This document shows, piece by piece, positions 8,417 to 18,146 of a stretch of DNA of 64,000 nt. Position 1 is the first letter of the stretch; each line of letters begins with the position of its first letter. The notes under the pieces are model-generated. The model did no database searches. It was not told the origin of the DNA and saw only the letters and a program-made list of their open reading frames with translations. The position numbers were made by a program, and so were the translations under genes. Source of the stretch: Sinomicrobium kalidii (lineage in GTDB: Bacteria > Bacteroidota > Bacteroidia > Flavobacteriales > Flavobacteriaceae); assembly GCF_021183825.1 (NCBI RefSeq), contig NZ_CP089211.1, positions 4,942,501 to 5,006,500 of the forward strand. The letters run 5' to 3'.

Positions 8417-9916
8417 ATGAAATTAAAGATCAAAAATATATTTTTAGTAGTTATACTCATTATAACAACTGCAGGATGTGAAGAAGCACTTGTAGAAAAT
8501 CCGAAAAGCATTATTTCACCGGACAATTTCTTTACTACCGAAGATCAATGTATACAGGCAACTAACGGTTCGTATGCCGGTCTGCCCCGTATTTTCGGAC
8601 AACAGGACCTGTGGTCATTGACTTTTGCCGGGACTGATCTTTTTATGTTTAACGGCGGAAGCCAAACGATACATGCCGTACAAAATTACAATTTCTCACC
8701 GGCCAATGCCCAAAACAGCTATGACACGTGGAACAGATGCTATGATGCCATAAAAGATGTTAACCTGGTCATTGCAAGGGTTTCGGAAGCACCGATAGAC
8801 GATAGCCTGAAAGAACGCCTTATAGGGGAGAACAAGTTTTTACGGGCTGTATATTATTATATTCTGAGCAATACTTTCGGAGAGGTACCGCTATGGACCG
8901 AAGAACTGGATGTCGATGTGGTCAGCGAACTTCCGAGAGCTCCGCTGGCGGAAGTAAGGGAACAGATCATTACGGACCTCAATGATGCTTCAGATCATTT
9001 ACCCTGGCCTTCTGAATACGGTGCAGAAGAAACAGGAAGAGCAACAAAGGGGGCTGCACTGGGCCTGCTGGCCAAAGTCTATCTCTTTAATGAAGATTAT
9101 GCAAACGCAAAACGTACGGCCGAAGCTGTAACGGCATCGAATGAATATGCATTATTGGATGATTATTCGGAATTGTTTGATATGGATAATACCAATAATA
9201 AGGAATCTGTCTTTGAAATTCAGTTCAAAAGAGATGCTTCGACCAATACCAATTACATCATCAACTATTTTTACACCTGGTTCTTACCGGTACCGGATTC
9301 AGGAGGAGGTACGTATGGAGGGGTAGATTTCGGAAACTCCAATTTGATCAGTTATCACGAATTTTATCCCAGCGCCAGATTGATCTCCCTGTATGCCGAA
9401 GATGATACCAGAAAAGACGAGGTTTTAGCGTATGAATACGAGGGGCAGCCGTTTACTTCCCTGCCCGAAGCGGACAGGCCCTGGTTTGGCCCCAAATTCT
9501 GGGACCTGACAGCATCACAACGCGCAAGTGAAAAAAACCTGTACTTTATGAGGTATGCCGACGTGTTACTCATTCTGGCGGAAGCAGAAAATGAATTGGG
9601 AAATACGGCAAATGCAATATCGCAATTAAACAAAATACGTTTCAGGGCAACGGGTAAAAATGATGTTGATATTTCAATGGCTCAGGAAGAAATCCGTCGC
9701 TTTATTATGGATGAGAGGGCAAGAGAACTTGTAGGGGAATTTAACCGGAAATGGGATCTGGCCAGATGGGGGAACCTGGTAGATGCTGTTCAGTCGTTAC
9801 CCCCCGACGACAATGTCGAAGGGGCGGCCAATGTCCGGGACTACCATGAGGTGTTTCCCATTCCATTCGATGAAATTGTACAAAACCCGAATCTTGAACA
9901 AAATCCGGGATACTAA
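8417..9916 (+). CDS. SusD/RagB-family glycan-binding lipoprotein
   Basis: Starting at the ATG at 8417 gives a protein of about 499 residues with a clean lipoprotein signal (MKLKIKN, hydrophobic core, TTAGC with Cys21). The in-frame ATG at 8309 would add 36 residues that bury this signal. The SusD fold shows in the N-terminal NPKSIISPDNFFTTEDQC, TPR-like helices such as GENKFLRAVYYYILSNTFGEVPLW, and the C-terminal MDERARELVGEFNRKWDLARW. It should cap the SusC encoded directly upstream and bind the imported ligand at the cell surface. Confidence 0.94.
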   Translation: MKLKIKNIFLVVILIITTAGCEEALVENPKSIISPDNFFTTEDQCIQATNGSYAGLPRIFGQQDLWSLTFAGTDLFMFNGGSQTIHAVQNYNFSPANAQNSYDTWNRCYDAIKDVNLVIARVSEAPIDDSLKERLIGENKFLRAVYYYILSNTFGEVPLWTEELDVDVVSELPRAPLAEVREQIITDLNDASDHLPWPSEYGAEETGRATKGAALGLLAKVYLFNEDYANAKRTAEAVTASNEYALLDDYSELFDMDNTNNKESVFEIQFKRDASTNTNYIINYFYTWFLPVPDSGGGTYGGVDFGNSNLISYHEFYPSARLISLYAEDDTRKDEVLAYEYEGQPFTSLPEADRPWFGPKFWDLTASQRASEKNLYFMRYADVLLILAEAENELGNTANAISQLNKIRFRATGKNDVDISMAQEEIRRFIMDERARELVGEFNRKWDLARWGNLVDAVQSLPPDDNVEGAANVRDYHEVFPIPFDEIVQNPNLEQNPGY

Positions 9917-9965
9917 CCAGAGTCTCCCCTGTCCGTCCCTTTTTTGACCTGTTCTGTTCGGAGTT

Positions 9966-10221
9966 TTGATTGGTTTCAGTTTCGGGTGCAAACCCTGCTC
10001 CCGATAACCATAGGAATTATTGCATCATTTTAGTAATGCTAAAAAATTATAGTCGGGTTATTGGGTTACTTAGGCATCACGCATTAACTCAATAACCCAT
10101 TAACCTAATAACTCATTAACCTAATAACCCAATAACCTAATAACCCAATAACCCAATAACCAAAGCGCAATTTCATGGCGCATCCAAACCTATGTACCTT
10201 TCAGTACAGAGTAGTATAGTT
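9966..10221 (+). repeat. Dispersed intergenic repeat, copy A
   Basis: Shared blocks in order are GTGCAAACCCTGCTCCCGATAA, AAAAAATTATAGTC, a run of 7-11-nt microrepeats of the TAATAACCCAATAACC kind, GCAATTTCATGGCG, CCAAACC and a hairpin TGTAC-CTTTCA-GTACA followed by GAGT. Copies B (24026-24261) and C (25733-25860, shorter) share these blocks. No coding is evident. It fills most of the 337-bp gap between the SusD-like and phosphoesterase genes. Confidence 0.85.
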
Positions 10222-10253
10222 AAAGATTTGAGTATCCCGCAAAAATATTATCA

Positions 10254-11237
10254 ATGAAAAGGAGAAAATTCGTAAAAAATACGGCCTTGGCCCCTTTGAT
10301 TGCCGGTAGCTTATTGCACTTAAACGGCTATAGGGAAAGGAAAGATCATACCCCGTTGAAGATCGGCTTATGTGCAGATGTCCATCAGGATTTTATACCC
10401 GACGGACCTGAACGTCTTTCTGCTTTTATTGATGCCATGACTACCCGGAAACCCGATTTTATTATTCAACTGGGAGATTTCTGCCAACCTGATCCCGCCA
10501 ATATACCATTTATGAATATATGGAACCGTTTTCCCGGTCCGAAATACCACGTCATCGGAAATCATGATCCCGAAGGTGAATATACACAGGATGAAGTCGT
10601 AGATTTTTGGCAGGCCCTGGGAAAGTACTATTCTTTTGACCTTAAAAACTATCATTTTGTGGTCTTGAATGGAAATGAGCGAAATCCTGCGCATGAAAAA
10701 CCCTGGAAATATGAAAGATATATCTCAAAAGAACAATTGAGATGGCTGAGTGATGATTTAAGGAAAACAGATAAGCCGGTTATTCTTTTTTGTCATCAGG
10801 GAATAGATGTGGGCGGTATAGAAAACTCACTGGAGGTAAGGCGTGTATTGGAACTGGCCAATGAAGAAGCCGGATTTAAAAAAGTCCGGATAGTTTTTTC
10901 AGGGCACCATCATAAGGATTATGTCAATTTGTATAATGACATCCTTTATATCCAAATCAATAGTATGTCTTATCATTGGCAGGGGAAAGCATCGGCAACA
11001 AGTCCGTATGGAGAGGAACAACATAAAAAATATCCGTTGTTGAAATATATGGCGCATTACAAAGACCCGTTGTGGGCCTTAATGGAAATTTCATCAGACG
11101 GATCTTTAAAGCTGGAAGGCGTTGAATCGACTTTTTTGGGGAGTGCATTGCACAAACGGGAAATTTCAAAAGGAGAATTTACGTACCCCGCAGTTTCCCG
11201 CATTTCTGACCGGGAGTATAAATTGTTTATGGATTGA
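10254..11237 (+). CDS. Secreted calcineurin-like metallophosphoesterase
   Basis: The 327-residue protein starts with a Tat-like signal (MKRRKFVKN, then a hydrophobic stretch). It has the metal-binding blocks of the calcineurin-like phosphoesterase family: CADVHQD (about 40-46), LGDFCQPD (about 73-80), VIGNHDPEG (about 100-108), LFCHQG and FSGHHHKDY. Such enzymes hydrolyse phosphomonoesters or phosphodiesters with two bound metal ions. It follows the SusC/SusD pair on the same strand after a repeat-filled gap, which suggests that the substrate of this locus carries a phosphate ester; this is inference. Confidence 0.85.
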   Translation: MKRRKFVKNTALAPLIAGSLLHLNGYRERKDHTPLKIGLCADVHQDFIPDGPERLSAFIDAMTTRKPDFIIQLGDFCQPDPANIPFMNIWNRFPGPKYHVIGNHDPEGEYTQDEVVDFWQALGKYYSFDLKNYHFVVLNGNERNPAHEKPWKYERYISKEQLRWLSDDLRKTDKPVILFCHQGIDVGGIENSLEVRRVLELANEEAGFKKVRIVFSGHHHKDYVNLYNDILYIQINSMSYHWQGKASATSPYGEEQHKKYPLLKYMAHYKDPLWALMEISSDGSLKLEGVESTFLGSALHKREISKGEFTYPAVSRISDREYKLFMD

Positions 11238-11247
11238 TTTTTCTTGA

Positions 11248-11460
11248 GGATACACATATTTATTTTCCAATTATACCTTACGGACATCAAAGCAATATTT
11301 GACGTGGATGGAGGGCGACATATATACTATAGTGAAATATGAGACCCCGGTAAACGGGATGTATTGTATAGATACGGACACCACGAATGTTAATATGGAA
11401 CAATTCCCGACATCTAAAGGGGATATTCATCGCGAAACCGGGGAGCAAATATTAAGTTAA
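11248..11460 (+). pseudogene. Possible remnant of an unidentified coding sequence
   Basis: An open frame of about 70 codons runs from just after an in-frame stop to a TAA at 11458-11460, with internal ATGs (the segment after the first begins MEGDIYTIVKYETP and ends HRETGEQILS). The amino-acid make-up looks protein-like, but there is no ribosome-binding site or recognisable domain. It may be the C-terminal tail of a lost gene, and I cannot assign it. Confidence 0.3.
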
Positions 11461-11525
11461 AATCAAAAAAAACGAAATTGACGACTCCAACATATTCTTC
11501 AAAATTCAAAAAAAAGTTTAAAAAA

Positions 11526-11557
11526 TTTGCGAAACTAAATAGTTGCGTATATATTTG
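11526..11557 (+). promoter_or_regulatory. Promoter and dyad operator of the ArsR operon
   Basis: TTTG at 11526-11529 and TATATTTG at 11550-11557, 20 nt apart, fit the Bacteroidota sigma consensus (TTTG / TAnnTTTG). Between and over them lie two dyads: AACTAAATAGTT, and GTTGC...GCAAC spanning the -7 box. This placement fits autorepression by the ArsR protein encoded 34 bp downstream. Confidence 0.65.
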
Positions 11558-11590
11558 CAACCAAACAGCTTCATAAATAAGCAAGTCAAA

Positions 11591-11911
11591 ATGAGAAGAG
11601 ATATCTTTCAAGCCATTGCCGACCCTACAAGAAGGGCAATTATTGCCTTAATTGCATTGCATTCAATGACACCCAATGCAATTGCAGAAAACTTTAAAAC
11701 TTCCCGGCAATCTATTTCAAAACACCTTCGTATCCTTACAGAATGTGAATTAGTAAATCAGGAACAACGAGGCAGAGAAATTTATTACTCGCTTAAAATC
11801 GAAAAGATGAAAGAAATTGACGAATGGCTTGAGCAATACAGAAAAATTTGGGAGGCTCGATTTAACCAACTTGATGAAGTATTATTAACAGTTAAAAATA
11901 AGAAAAAATGA
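11591..11911 (+). CDS. ArsR-family winged-helix transcriptional regulator
   Basis: The product is about 106 residues from the ATG at 11591 ([17 protein letters not shown]); an upstream in-frame start exists, but it would overlap the promoter. The core is a winged helix: [43 protein letters not shown]. The metal-binding ELCVCDL motif of arsenic sensors is absent, as in the subgroup linked to SRPBCC proteins. Its stop codon overlaps the next start (ATGA), so the operon is translationally coupled. It probably represses its own operon. Confidence 0.9.
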   Translation: MRRDIFQAIADPTRRAIIALIALHSMTPNAIAENFKTSRQSISKHLRILTECELVNQEQRGREIYYSLKIEKMKEIDEWLEQYRKIWEARFNQLDEVLLTVKNKKK

Positions 11912-12408
11912 AAAACAATCTGCAATTTAACTTTACCGTTGACAAAGCAACTAAAACGATATTCATAGAGAAGGAATTTGCGGCAGAACTTTCATTAGTT
12001 TGGGATGCATTTACAAAACAGGAAATTCTTGACCAATGGTGGGCGCCACAACCGTGGAAGTCTGTAACAAAATATATGGATTTCAAAATTGGCGGGCGTA
12101 GATTTTATGCTATGGTAGGTCCGGAAGGACAAGAACATTGGTCTATTCAGCAATATTCTTCCATTAGTCCGAAAACCAATTTCAAAATGTTAAATGCTTT
12201 CGCAGACAAAGATGAAAATCCTGATTTGCCGGGTTCCAATTGGGATTTGAATTTCAACGAACAAAACGGAATGACAAAAGTGAGTATTACTATTAAAAAT
12301 GACTCGCTCGTTCGGATGGAAAAGATGATTGAAATGGGCTTTAAAGAAGGATTTACTATGACGTTAAACCATTTGGAAAATCTATTGGCAACTTTATCAC
12401 AAAAATGA
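11908..12408 (+). CDS. SRPBCC / AHSA1-like domain protein
   Basis: The 166-residue protein has the START-like fold of the AHSA1 (activator of Hsp90 ATPase homologue 1-like) family: [18 protein letters not shown] near the N terminus, the conserved [13 protein letters not shown] block, and the long C-terminal helix [18 protein letters not shown]. Bacterial members bind hydrophobic small molecules and are often paired with an ArsR regulator, as here. It overlaps the neighbours on both sides by 4 nt. The ligand is unknown. Confidence 0.88.
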   Translation: MKNNLQFNFTVDKATKTIFIEKEFAAELSLVWDAFTKQEILDQWWAPQPWKSVTKYMDFKIGGRRFYAMVGPEGQEHWSIQQYSSISPKTNFKMLNAFADKDENPDLPGSNWDLNFNEQNGMTKVSITIKNDSLVRMEKMIEMGFKEGFTMTLNHLENLLATLSQK

Positions 12409-12614
12409 TTTACGTTTTCAAAACAAATATCAAAACTAAATCACAGGTAAAAAAACTCAAACCACATATTGACAAAATTCTGCCGGGAGGAGAATGGAAC
12501 TTTGACCTTGAAGATTGTGACAAAATTTTGCGTATTGACTGTAAAGAAAATATCGTTTTGAATATTATTGATTTACTGAAAGCCCATAAATTTGACTGTG
12601 AAGAATTAGAGTAA
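12405..12614 (+). CDS. Small HMA-fold-like protein without CxxC
   Basis: The 69-residue protein follows the SRPBCC gene with an ATGA overlap, so it is the third gene of the operon. The pattern [26 protein letters not shown], then a strand with [16 protein letters not shown], then a helix [15 protein letters not shown] suggests a ferredoxin-like heavy-metal-associated fold. The metal-binding CxxC is absent, so metal transfer is doubtful. Proteins of this kind are common in Bacteroidota operons with SRPBCC genes. Confidence 0.65.
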   Translation: MIYVFKTNIKTKSQVKKLKPHIDKILPGGEWNFDLEDCDKILRIDCKENIVLNIIDLLKAHKFDCEELE

Positions 12615-12688
12615 AAAACTGCTGCTAAAACGTATATAAAATAGCACTTAAGGACTTAACTTTAAGCTTGGCCCTTTTCTGCTATTTT

Positions 12689-13121
12689 TGTTTTTAAACC
12701 GAAAAAGAGCACACTCAAAATGTAAGCAGATGCCAGTTTGGATAACCAAATGCTCAAAGATATTCTGTCAAAAAAATTCTGTGGCCTTCCGACAAAAGCA
12801 TAAAGTGAGTGGTTTATTTGATCAAGGAATATCAAGTATCTATTCAAGACGCCTGAAGCGTTGAACCAAGTCCGGAGTGCGAAAAAGCGAATTGAAATCC
12901 GTTATATCCAACCGGGAAAGCCTATACAAAATGGCTGGATAGAACGATTAAACAGATCAGAGAAGATATATTGGATGCTTTAGTTTAACGATTTACATCA
13001 ATTACGATCACTAAATAATACTTGGATGGATGATTATAACACTACTCCAGGGTCGGTAAAGAATTCTTCACTGAATCTAAATGATATTAATGAAAATTTA
13101 TTGAATTTAGCTGAGTCTTAG
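12689..13121 (+). pseudogene. Relic of an IS3-family transposase (orfA tail and orfB end)
   Basis: A frame near 12715-12790 encodes ADASLDNQMLKDILSKKF, the conserved C terminus of IS3 OrfA, preceded by a stop codon. From about 12889 another frame encodes IRYIQPGKPIQNGWIERLNR, the conserved C-terminal block of OrfB around its catalytic glutamate, followed by a stop and then by WMDDYNTTPGSVKN. The central part of OrfB, with the two aspartates, is missing. The element is dead. I could not find clear terminal inverted repeats. Confidence 0.8.
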
Positions 13122-13168
13122 ATTGGATTAGAGAAGTTATCTCTATAAAATTAAAAAACTAATGAAAA

Positions 13169-14206
13169 ATGAATTTTGATAATCAGCTATTATTCTTCTT
13201 TAGTGCTTTAGGGGCATTTAACAGTTCTTTTTTAAGTATCTATTTTTTCTTTGCTTCTAAACCTAAACATTTTTCAAACTATTATTTGGGAGCACTGCTG
13301 GCTGTTTTAAGTATCCGTATCTGGAAGTCCGTCTTTTTTTATTTCAATCCCGATCTATCTAAATTTTATTTACAAATAGGATTATCTGCCTGCTTTCTCA
13401 TCGGGCCATTTTTGTATTTCTTTATAAAATCAAGGCTGTCAAATTCTGAAAGAGAACTAAAAAATGACTATTTGCAATTAGTTGTTTTGGTATTGTTAAT
13501 TCTTACAGTTGGATACCTTTATCCTTATAAAACTTATCCTGAACTTTGGGGAAATATATTCTATAAAGCCATAAATTATCAATGGTTGATTTATATCATT
13601 ACCTCAGCTTTTATTCTTAAAGATGTCTTTAAGAAAATTTTTAAGAAGTCTGCCACATTAACTTCAAATGAAGTGTGGTCATTAAGTGTGTTTTCAGGTG
13701 TTTTTATAATCTGGATGGCCTATTTTTTTGCTTCATATACATCATATATAATGGGAGCTTTATCTTTTTCATTTGTATTATACTTGTCATTTTTATTGTT
13801 TTATTATAAAAGAGAAAAAGCCATTTCTTCTCCGGAACAAAAAGAAAAGTATGTGGGGCATAAAATTAGTGAGAAAGAAGCTAATAAATTACTTTCAACT
13901 ATTGATACTGTTCTGAATAAGCAGGGGTTGTTTAAAAATCCTGATTTGACCTTGCCACAATTGGCTGAAGAAATTAAAGTTCGACCTCACTTAATTTCCC
14001 AACTATTAAATGATAACCTAAACAAAAACTTTTCTTTGTTTATTAACGAATATCGCATTGAAGAAGCGAAAAGAATTTTAGATTCAAATCGCAATTTAAA
14101 AATTGAAGCCATTGCAGAAATGTGTGGTTTCAACTCTATTAGTACCTTCTATTCCGCATTTAAAAAAATAACCAACACCACTCCAGCCAAATATTCTAAT
14201 TCTTAA
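13169..14206 (+). CDS. AraC-family regulator with N-terminal membrane domain
   Basis: The 345-residue protein begins with about six to seven hydrophobic segments (residues ~5-215, for example IGLSACFLIGPFLYFFI). It ends in an AraC-type double helix-turn-helix at about 230-345 (NPDLTLPQLAEEIKVRPHLISQLLNDNLNKNF and IEAIAEMCGFNSISTFYSAFKKITNTTPAKY). Membrane-anchored AraC regulators of this layout are common in Flavobacteriia and probably sense a signal at the membrane. The DJ-1-like gene follows 118 bp downstream on the same strand and is a candidate target. Confidence 0.88.
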   Translation: MNFDNQLLFFFSALGAFNSSFLSIYFFFASKPKHFSNYYLGALLAVLSIRIWKSVFFYFNPDLSKFYLQIGLSACFLIGPFLYFFIKSRLSNSERELKNDYLQLVVLVLLILTVGYLYPYKTYPELWGNIFYKAINYQWLIYIITSAFILKDVFKKIFKKSATLTSNEVWSLSVFSGVFIIWMAYFFASYTSYIMGALSFSFVLYLSFLLFYYKREKAISSPEQKEKYVGHKISEKEANKLLSTIDTVLNKQGLFKNPDLTLPQLAEEIKVRPHLISQLLNDNLNKNFSLFINEYRIEEAKRILDSNRNLKIEAIAEMCGFNSISTFYSAFKKITNTTPAKYSNS

Positions 14207-14324
14207 GAATTTATAAAATTCCTGATATATACATTAGGAATTTGAACGTATAAATCCGTACTGATTTTAATAGATTCCCGCTGTATTATTGTAAAAAATT
14301 AATTAACAATAAACAAATAGATCT

Positions 14325-15449
14325 ATGAAACGTTTTCTTCTACCAACCATTTTGTTGTTTTTTGCCAATGTAACATTTTCCCAAAATAATGAAAGCCAAA
14401 TAAAAACAGCTTTAATGAATTATATAAATGGCACTTCATACAATGAAACCAAACTCATTGATCAGGCATTTTATCCGGAAGCCAACTTATATTTAACAAA
14501 AGATGACAATGAGCCCTGGATTGTACCCATTTCAGAGTATACAAGTTGGTTTAAAAAGGCAAAAAAAGGTCAATTTAATGGTAGGATTGGTAATATTTTG
14601 TACATAGAAGATTTTAACACTATTGCTCTTGCTAAAGCTGAAATACTAAATCCTGATAAGAACATAACATATATTGATATGTTCCTTTTAAAGAAAATAC
14701 AAAATGAATGGAAAATTATAAGTAAAACCGCCGATAGTGAGGCCAGCAATTTGTCCGGAGATCGCATTTTGTTTATTGTTTCTAACGCACATTATTATGG
14801 GGATTCAGAACTACCAACAGGCAACAGCTATTCAGAAATAGTAAATGCGTATGATACATTTAAAAAGGCTGGATATATCATTGATTTTGTAAGTCCTGAA
14901 GGGGGAAGCATCCCTCTTGCTTATATAAATACAACCGACTCTGTACAAAAGGCATATTTATACAATTCAGATTTTATGTTTTCTTTAAAGCACACAAAAA
15001 AGCCTGACGAGATTAATCCCGAAGACTATAAAGCTGTTCATTACATTGGTGGTGGAAGTGCTATGTTCGGAGTGCCTGAAAATACCGGTATTCAAAAAAT
15101 AGTCATGACCATTTATGAAGAACAAGAAGGTATTATATCTTCTGTTTGTCATGGAACTGCCGGAATAGTACATCTAAAAACGAAAAACGGAAAATATCTT
15201 GTAAATGGAAAAACTGTAAATGGCTATCCGGATGCTTTTGAGCGTGAAGGTGCTGAATATTTTAAGCAATTTCCATTTTTAATCACCAAAACAATTGAAG
15301 AACGTGGAGGTACGTTTACATATTCGCCAAGAAATTCTATACATGTGGAGGAAGATGGCAATTTAATTACCGGGCAGAATTATTTATCTTCAAAACATGT
15401 TGCACTTAGAATAATTGAAAAACTGGAGAGCAAGTATAATGACTTATGA
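14325..15449 (+). CDS. Exported NTF2-like / DJ-1-PfpI-like fusion protein
   Basis: The 374-residue protein has a signal peptide (about 1-19, ending TFSQ). Next comes an NTF2-like lumazine-binding-type domain (about 22-138), and then a type-1 glutamine amidotransferase-like DJ-1/PfpI domain (about 145-370). The second domain has FIVSNAHYYGDSELPTG, VHYIGGGSAMFG and the nucleophile elbow SSVCHGTAG. Cytoplasmic DJ-1 relatives act as chaperones, glyoxalases or proteases; the exported fused form is of unknown activity. An IS4-type element begins 31 bp after its stop codon. Confidence 0.85.
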   Translation: MKRFLLPTILLFFANVTFSQNNESQIKTALMNYINGTSYNETKLIDQAFYPEANLYLTKDDNEPWIVPISEYTSWFKKAKKGQFNGRIGNILYIEDFNTIALAKAEILNPDKNITYIDMFLLKKIQNEWKIISKTADSEASNLSGDRILFIVSNAHYYGDSELPTGNSYSEIVNAYDTFKKAGYIIDFVSPEGGSIPLAYINTTDSVQKAYLYNSDFMFSLKHTKKPDEINPEDYKAVHYIGGGSAMFGVPENTGIQKIVMTIYEEQEGIISSVCHGTAGIVHLKTKNGKYLVNGKTVNGYPDAFEREGAEYFKQFPFLITKTIEERGGTFTYSPRNSIHVEEDGNLITGQNYLSSKHVALRIIEKLESKYNDL

Positions 15450-15480
15450 TACTCAGAATTAATAAATATCCAGCATCACT

Positions 15481-16777
15481 AGTGTCTACTAAAAATTAAT
15501 ATACGTTCTTTGAAACCCTTGTGATCCGTAGCTTTGGGTGTTTTTTTATAGCGTGACGATTTGAATTGGTATGTTGGGAAGCTTTTATAACACTTCCCTA
15601 TGAATTCAGGGAAGTATGTTTTTTCCCAGCTAGTAGCGTTTCTACCCCGACGTGTTTTTGATCGTATTGTCGCCAAACATAAGGGCAATAAATATGTTCG
15701 TCATTTTACGTGCTGGAACCAATTGCTCTGTATGGTTTTTGGTCAATTAACAACTCGAGAGAGCCTCCGCGATTTAATTACCATTATTGAAGCGCATGCT
15801 TCCAAATCCTATCATCTTGGATTTGGAAAAAGTGTCACCAGAAGTAATCTTGCGAAAGTCAATGAGAAACGCAACTGCAAAATATTTGAGGAGTTTGCCT
15901 ACCACCTGATGGATATGGCCCGTAGTAAACGGACACATGATGATTTTCAGGTTAAAGGAAAAATATATGCCTTTGATTCCTCCACGATCGATCTGTGCCT
16001 GAATGTATTTTGGTGGGCAAAGTTTCGTAGTACTAAAGCAGGTATCTAATTACACACGCTTTTTGATGTCACTACTCAAATTCCAACATTCATTCATATT
16101 ACCACAGCAACGGTAAATGATATAAATGTCGTGGATCTGATTGTATATGAAACCGGAGCCTATTACATATTTGATCGAGGATATGTAGATTACCAAAGGC
16201 TTTACAACATAAGCAAACACCAAGCCTTTTTTGTGGTTAGAGCCAAATCCAACCTACAATTCAGACGTATGTATTCCAACAAGATAGACAAATCTACCGG
16301 GGTTTTATGCGACCAATTGGGTAAACTCACCGGGTTCTATATGGCTAAGCAATATCCGGAAAAATTATGTAGAGTTAAATTCTATGATCATCAAAACCCA
16401 AAGAACTTTTGTGTTTCTGACTAATAATATGGAACTATCAGCTCCTGAAATTGCTTTATTATACAAAAATCGTTGGCAGGTAGAACTCTTTTTCAAATGG
16501 ATCAAACAACATTTAAAAATCAAATCCTTTTAGGGGACATCCGAAAATGCAGTTAGAATCCAAATCTATGCAGCTATCGTCGCCTATTGTTTTAGTAGCC
16601 ATGTATATAGGACATGACCTCAAAATTGATCGTTCAACCTACGAAATATTACAGATTTCAGGAATCTCTCTACTGGACAAAACGACTGTAAAAGAACTAC
16701 TTACAAATACATATTACAAAAACTTCAAAGAACATGAATATAGATAATTGAAAATCAATTTATTTTAAGTGGACACT
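15481..16777 (+). mobile_element. Decayed IS4-type insertion sequence
   Basis: The element is about 1.3 kb with imperfect terminal inverted repeats: AGTGTCTACTAAAAATTAAT at the left, and AGTGTCCACTTAAAATAAAT read inward from the right. It carries one transposase gene in pieces. CTAG spans both outer junctions, so the exact border and any target duplication are uncertain. The left-end sequence also occurs as a fragment at 1977-2025. Confidence 0.85.
15600..16747 (+). pseudogene. IS4-type transposase, broken
   Basis: The N-terminal piece (15600-16049) contains the typical QLVAFLPRRVFDRIVAKHKGN start with a DUF4372-like region and FDSSTIDLCL, where the first catalytic aspartate sits. A stop at about 16047 interrupts it. 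The frame resumes with HITTATVNDINVVD and YYIFDRGYVDYQRLY (second aspartate, 16131-16424). A frame change then separates the YREL-like region (LLYKNRWQVELFFKWIKQHLKI near 16450-16530) and the C-terminal piece at 16547-16747. With at least three lesions it cannot make an active enzyme. Confidence 0.85.
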
Positions 16778-17581
16778 AGCGATTTGATATATTCATAATT
16801 TTCCAGAATTAAAAATCAGTTGACTTTGTTAATGTTTCCAACTGCTTGAAACTCGTTTTCAACAGCTCCAGTTTGCTTAATGCCCTTGAATAGGCATCGC
16901 TACCTAATAGAAGGTATAGTGGAGGTTCAGGCATTTTAGTAACTTCTATCATTACCTTTGCGGCCTTTTCCGGATCGCCGGTCTGGCTGCCGCTCATTCC
17001 TACAAAACGTTTTAAAGAAGTATGAATTTCAGCATAGGCATCGATTTTCTTTTCAGCCAATACCAGCGAATCCGGATTGTTAAAGTTGGTTCGGAAACCT
17101 CCCGGAGCTATTAGAGTAACTTTAACCCCGAAGGCTTTGAGATCATCCGCCAAAACTTCGGTCAAGCCTATTACAGCGTGTTTTGTTGCCCCGTAAACAG
17201 ACCAGCCCATAGTTGGCGTGATACCGGCGATAGAAGAAATATTGAGGATACTACCCTCCCCTTGTTTACGCATAATGGGTGAAACATGGCGAATGACATT
17301 AATGGTGCCGAATACATTGACGTCAAAACTATTACGGATCTTTTTATCGGTCAGTTCTTCCATAGTGCCACCAATACCATATCCTGCATTATTGACTACT
17401 ATATCAATCCTACCAAATTTTTTATGGGTCTGCTCTATAGCTTCGGCCACACTTTCATCGCTACTTAATGTAACGTTTAATGGCAGAAATGCCTCTCCAC
17501 TGAATTGTACAGCTTCACTTAGATTTTTAATATTCCGAGAGGTTGCAGCAACCTGATGACCGCCTGCTAATACTTGTTTAA

Positions 17582-18146
17582 GTAAAAATCACACCTTCTA
17601 AGAAGGTGGCTTTTGATTGCCCCCTTAGGGGGCCTTATGATCAAAAATCAAACCGCTGTTGTTGTTCCTCAACTCGACGTTCTTCCTTTTCTTGATATTT
17701 TACATACTTGCTTATTGTCTCCTCATCAAGCCCAACTGTACTCACAAAATAGCCTCGAACCCAAAAATGGTTACCCCAGTAAGGCTTTTTCTTCAACCCA
17801 GGATAACTCTTAAACAGTTTTATCGCTATTTTTCCTTTCAATGTCCCAATCAATTTGGAAATCGACACCTTGGGGGGACCGAAACCAAAAGATGAACATG
17901 ATCCTCTTGAACAGTCAATTCCTGAACCTCACAACCTTTCCATTCGCAAAGCATTTGGATGTCTTTGCTAAGCAGTGCCTTTAGTTCACCTTTCAAAATC
18001 CGAAAACGGTACTTAGGAACCCACACTATATGGTAATCACATTTATATACAACATGGCTTAATTTCTTATACTTGCTCATATCACAAAGATAGGCATAGC
18101 CCTCAGAACATTACCACCCGCTTAGCAGGTGGGTTTTTATGTTTAA
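17582..18146 (-). mobile_element. IS200/IS605-family element (tnpA only)
   Basis: The element is about 565 bp and inserted in the SDR gene. GTTTAA occurs at both junctions (17576-17581 and 18141-18146), so the border can slide by 6 nt. Ends carry subterminal hairpins instead of inverted repeats: CACCTTCTAAGAAGGTG and GCCCCCTTAGGGGGC at the low-coordinate end, and CCACCCGCTTAGCAGGTGGG at the other. A single Y1 transposase lies between them, with no tnpB. Confidence 0.9.
17641..18080 (-). pseudogene. tnpA: IS200-type Y1 transposase TnpA, frameshifted
   Basis: The first piece (18080-17850) begins MSKYKKLSHVVYKCDYHIVWVPKYR and includes the HUH motif DHVHLLVSVPP. The second (17868-17641) continues SISKLIGTLKGKIAIKLFKS, WGNHFWVRGYFVSTVG and the catalytic tyrosine region ETISKYVKYQ. 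The frame changes at a run of six C/G (about 17873-17879), where one extra base would restore VPPKVSISK. Together the pieces make a normal-length IS200 TnpA of about 145 residues. It is either a true lesion or a homopolymer sequencing error. Confidence 0.85.

Noticed and set aside
17850..17880. Programmed frameshifting in the IS200 transposase
   Set aside because: IS200-type TnpA is normally made from one frame, so a lesion or base-call error in the C run is simpler.
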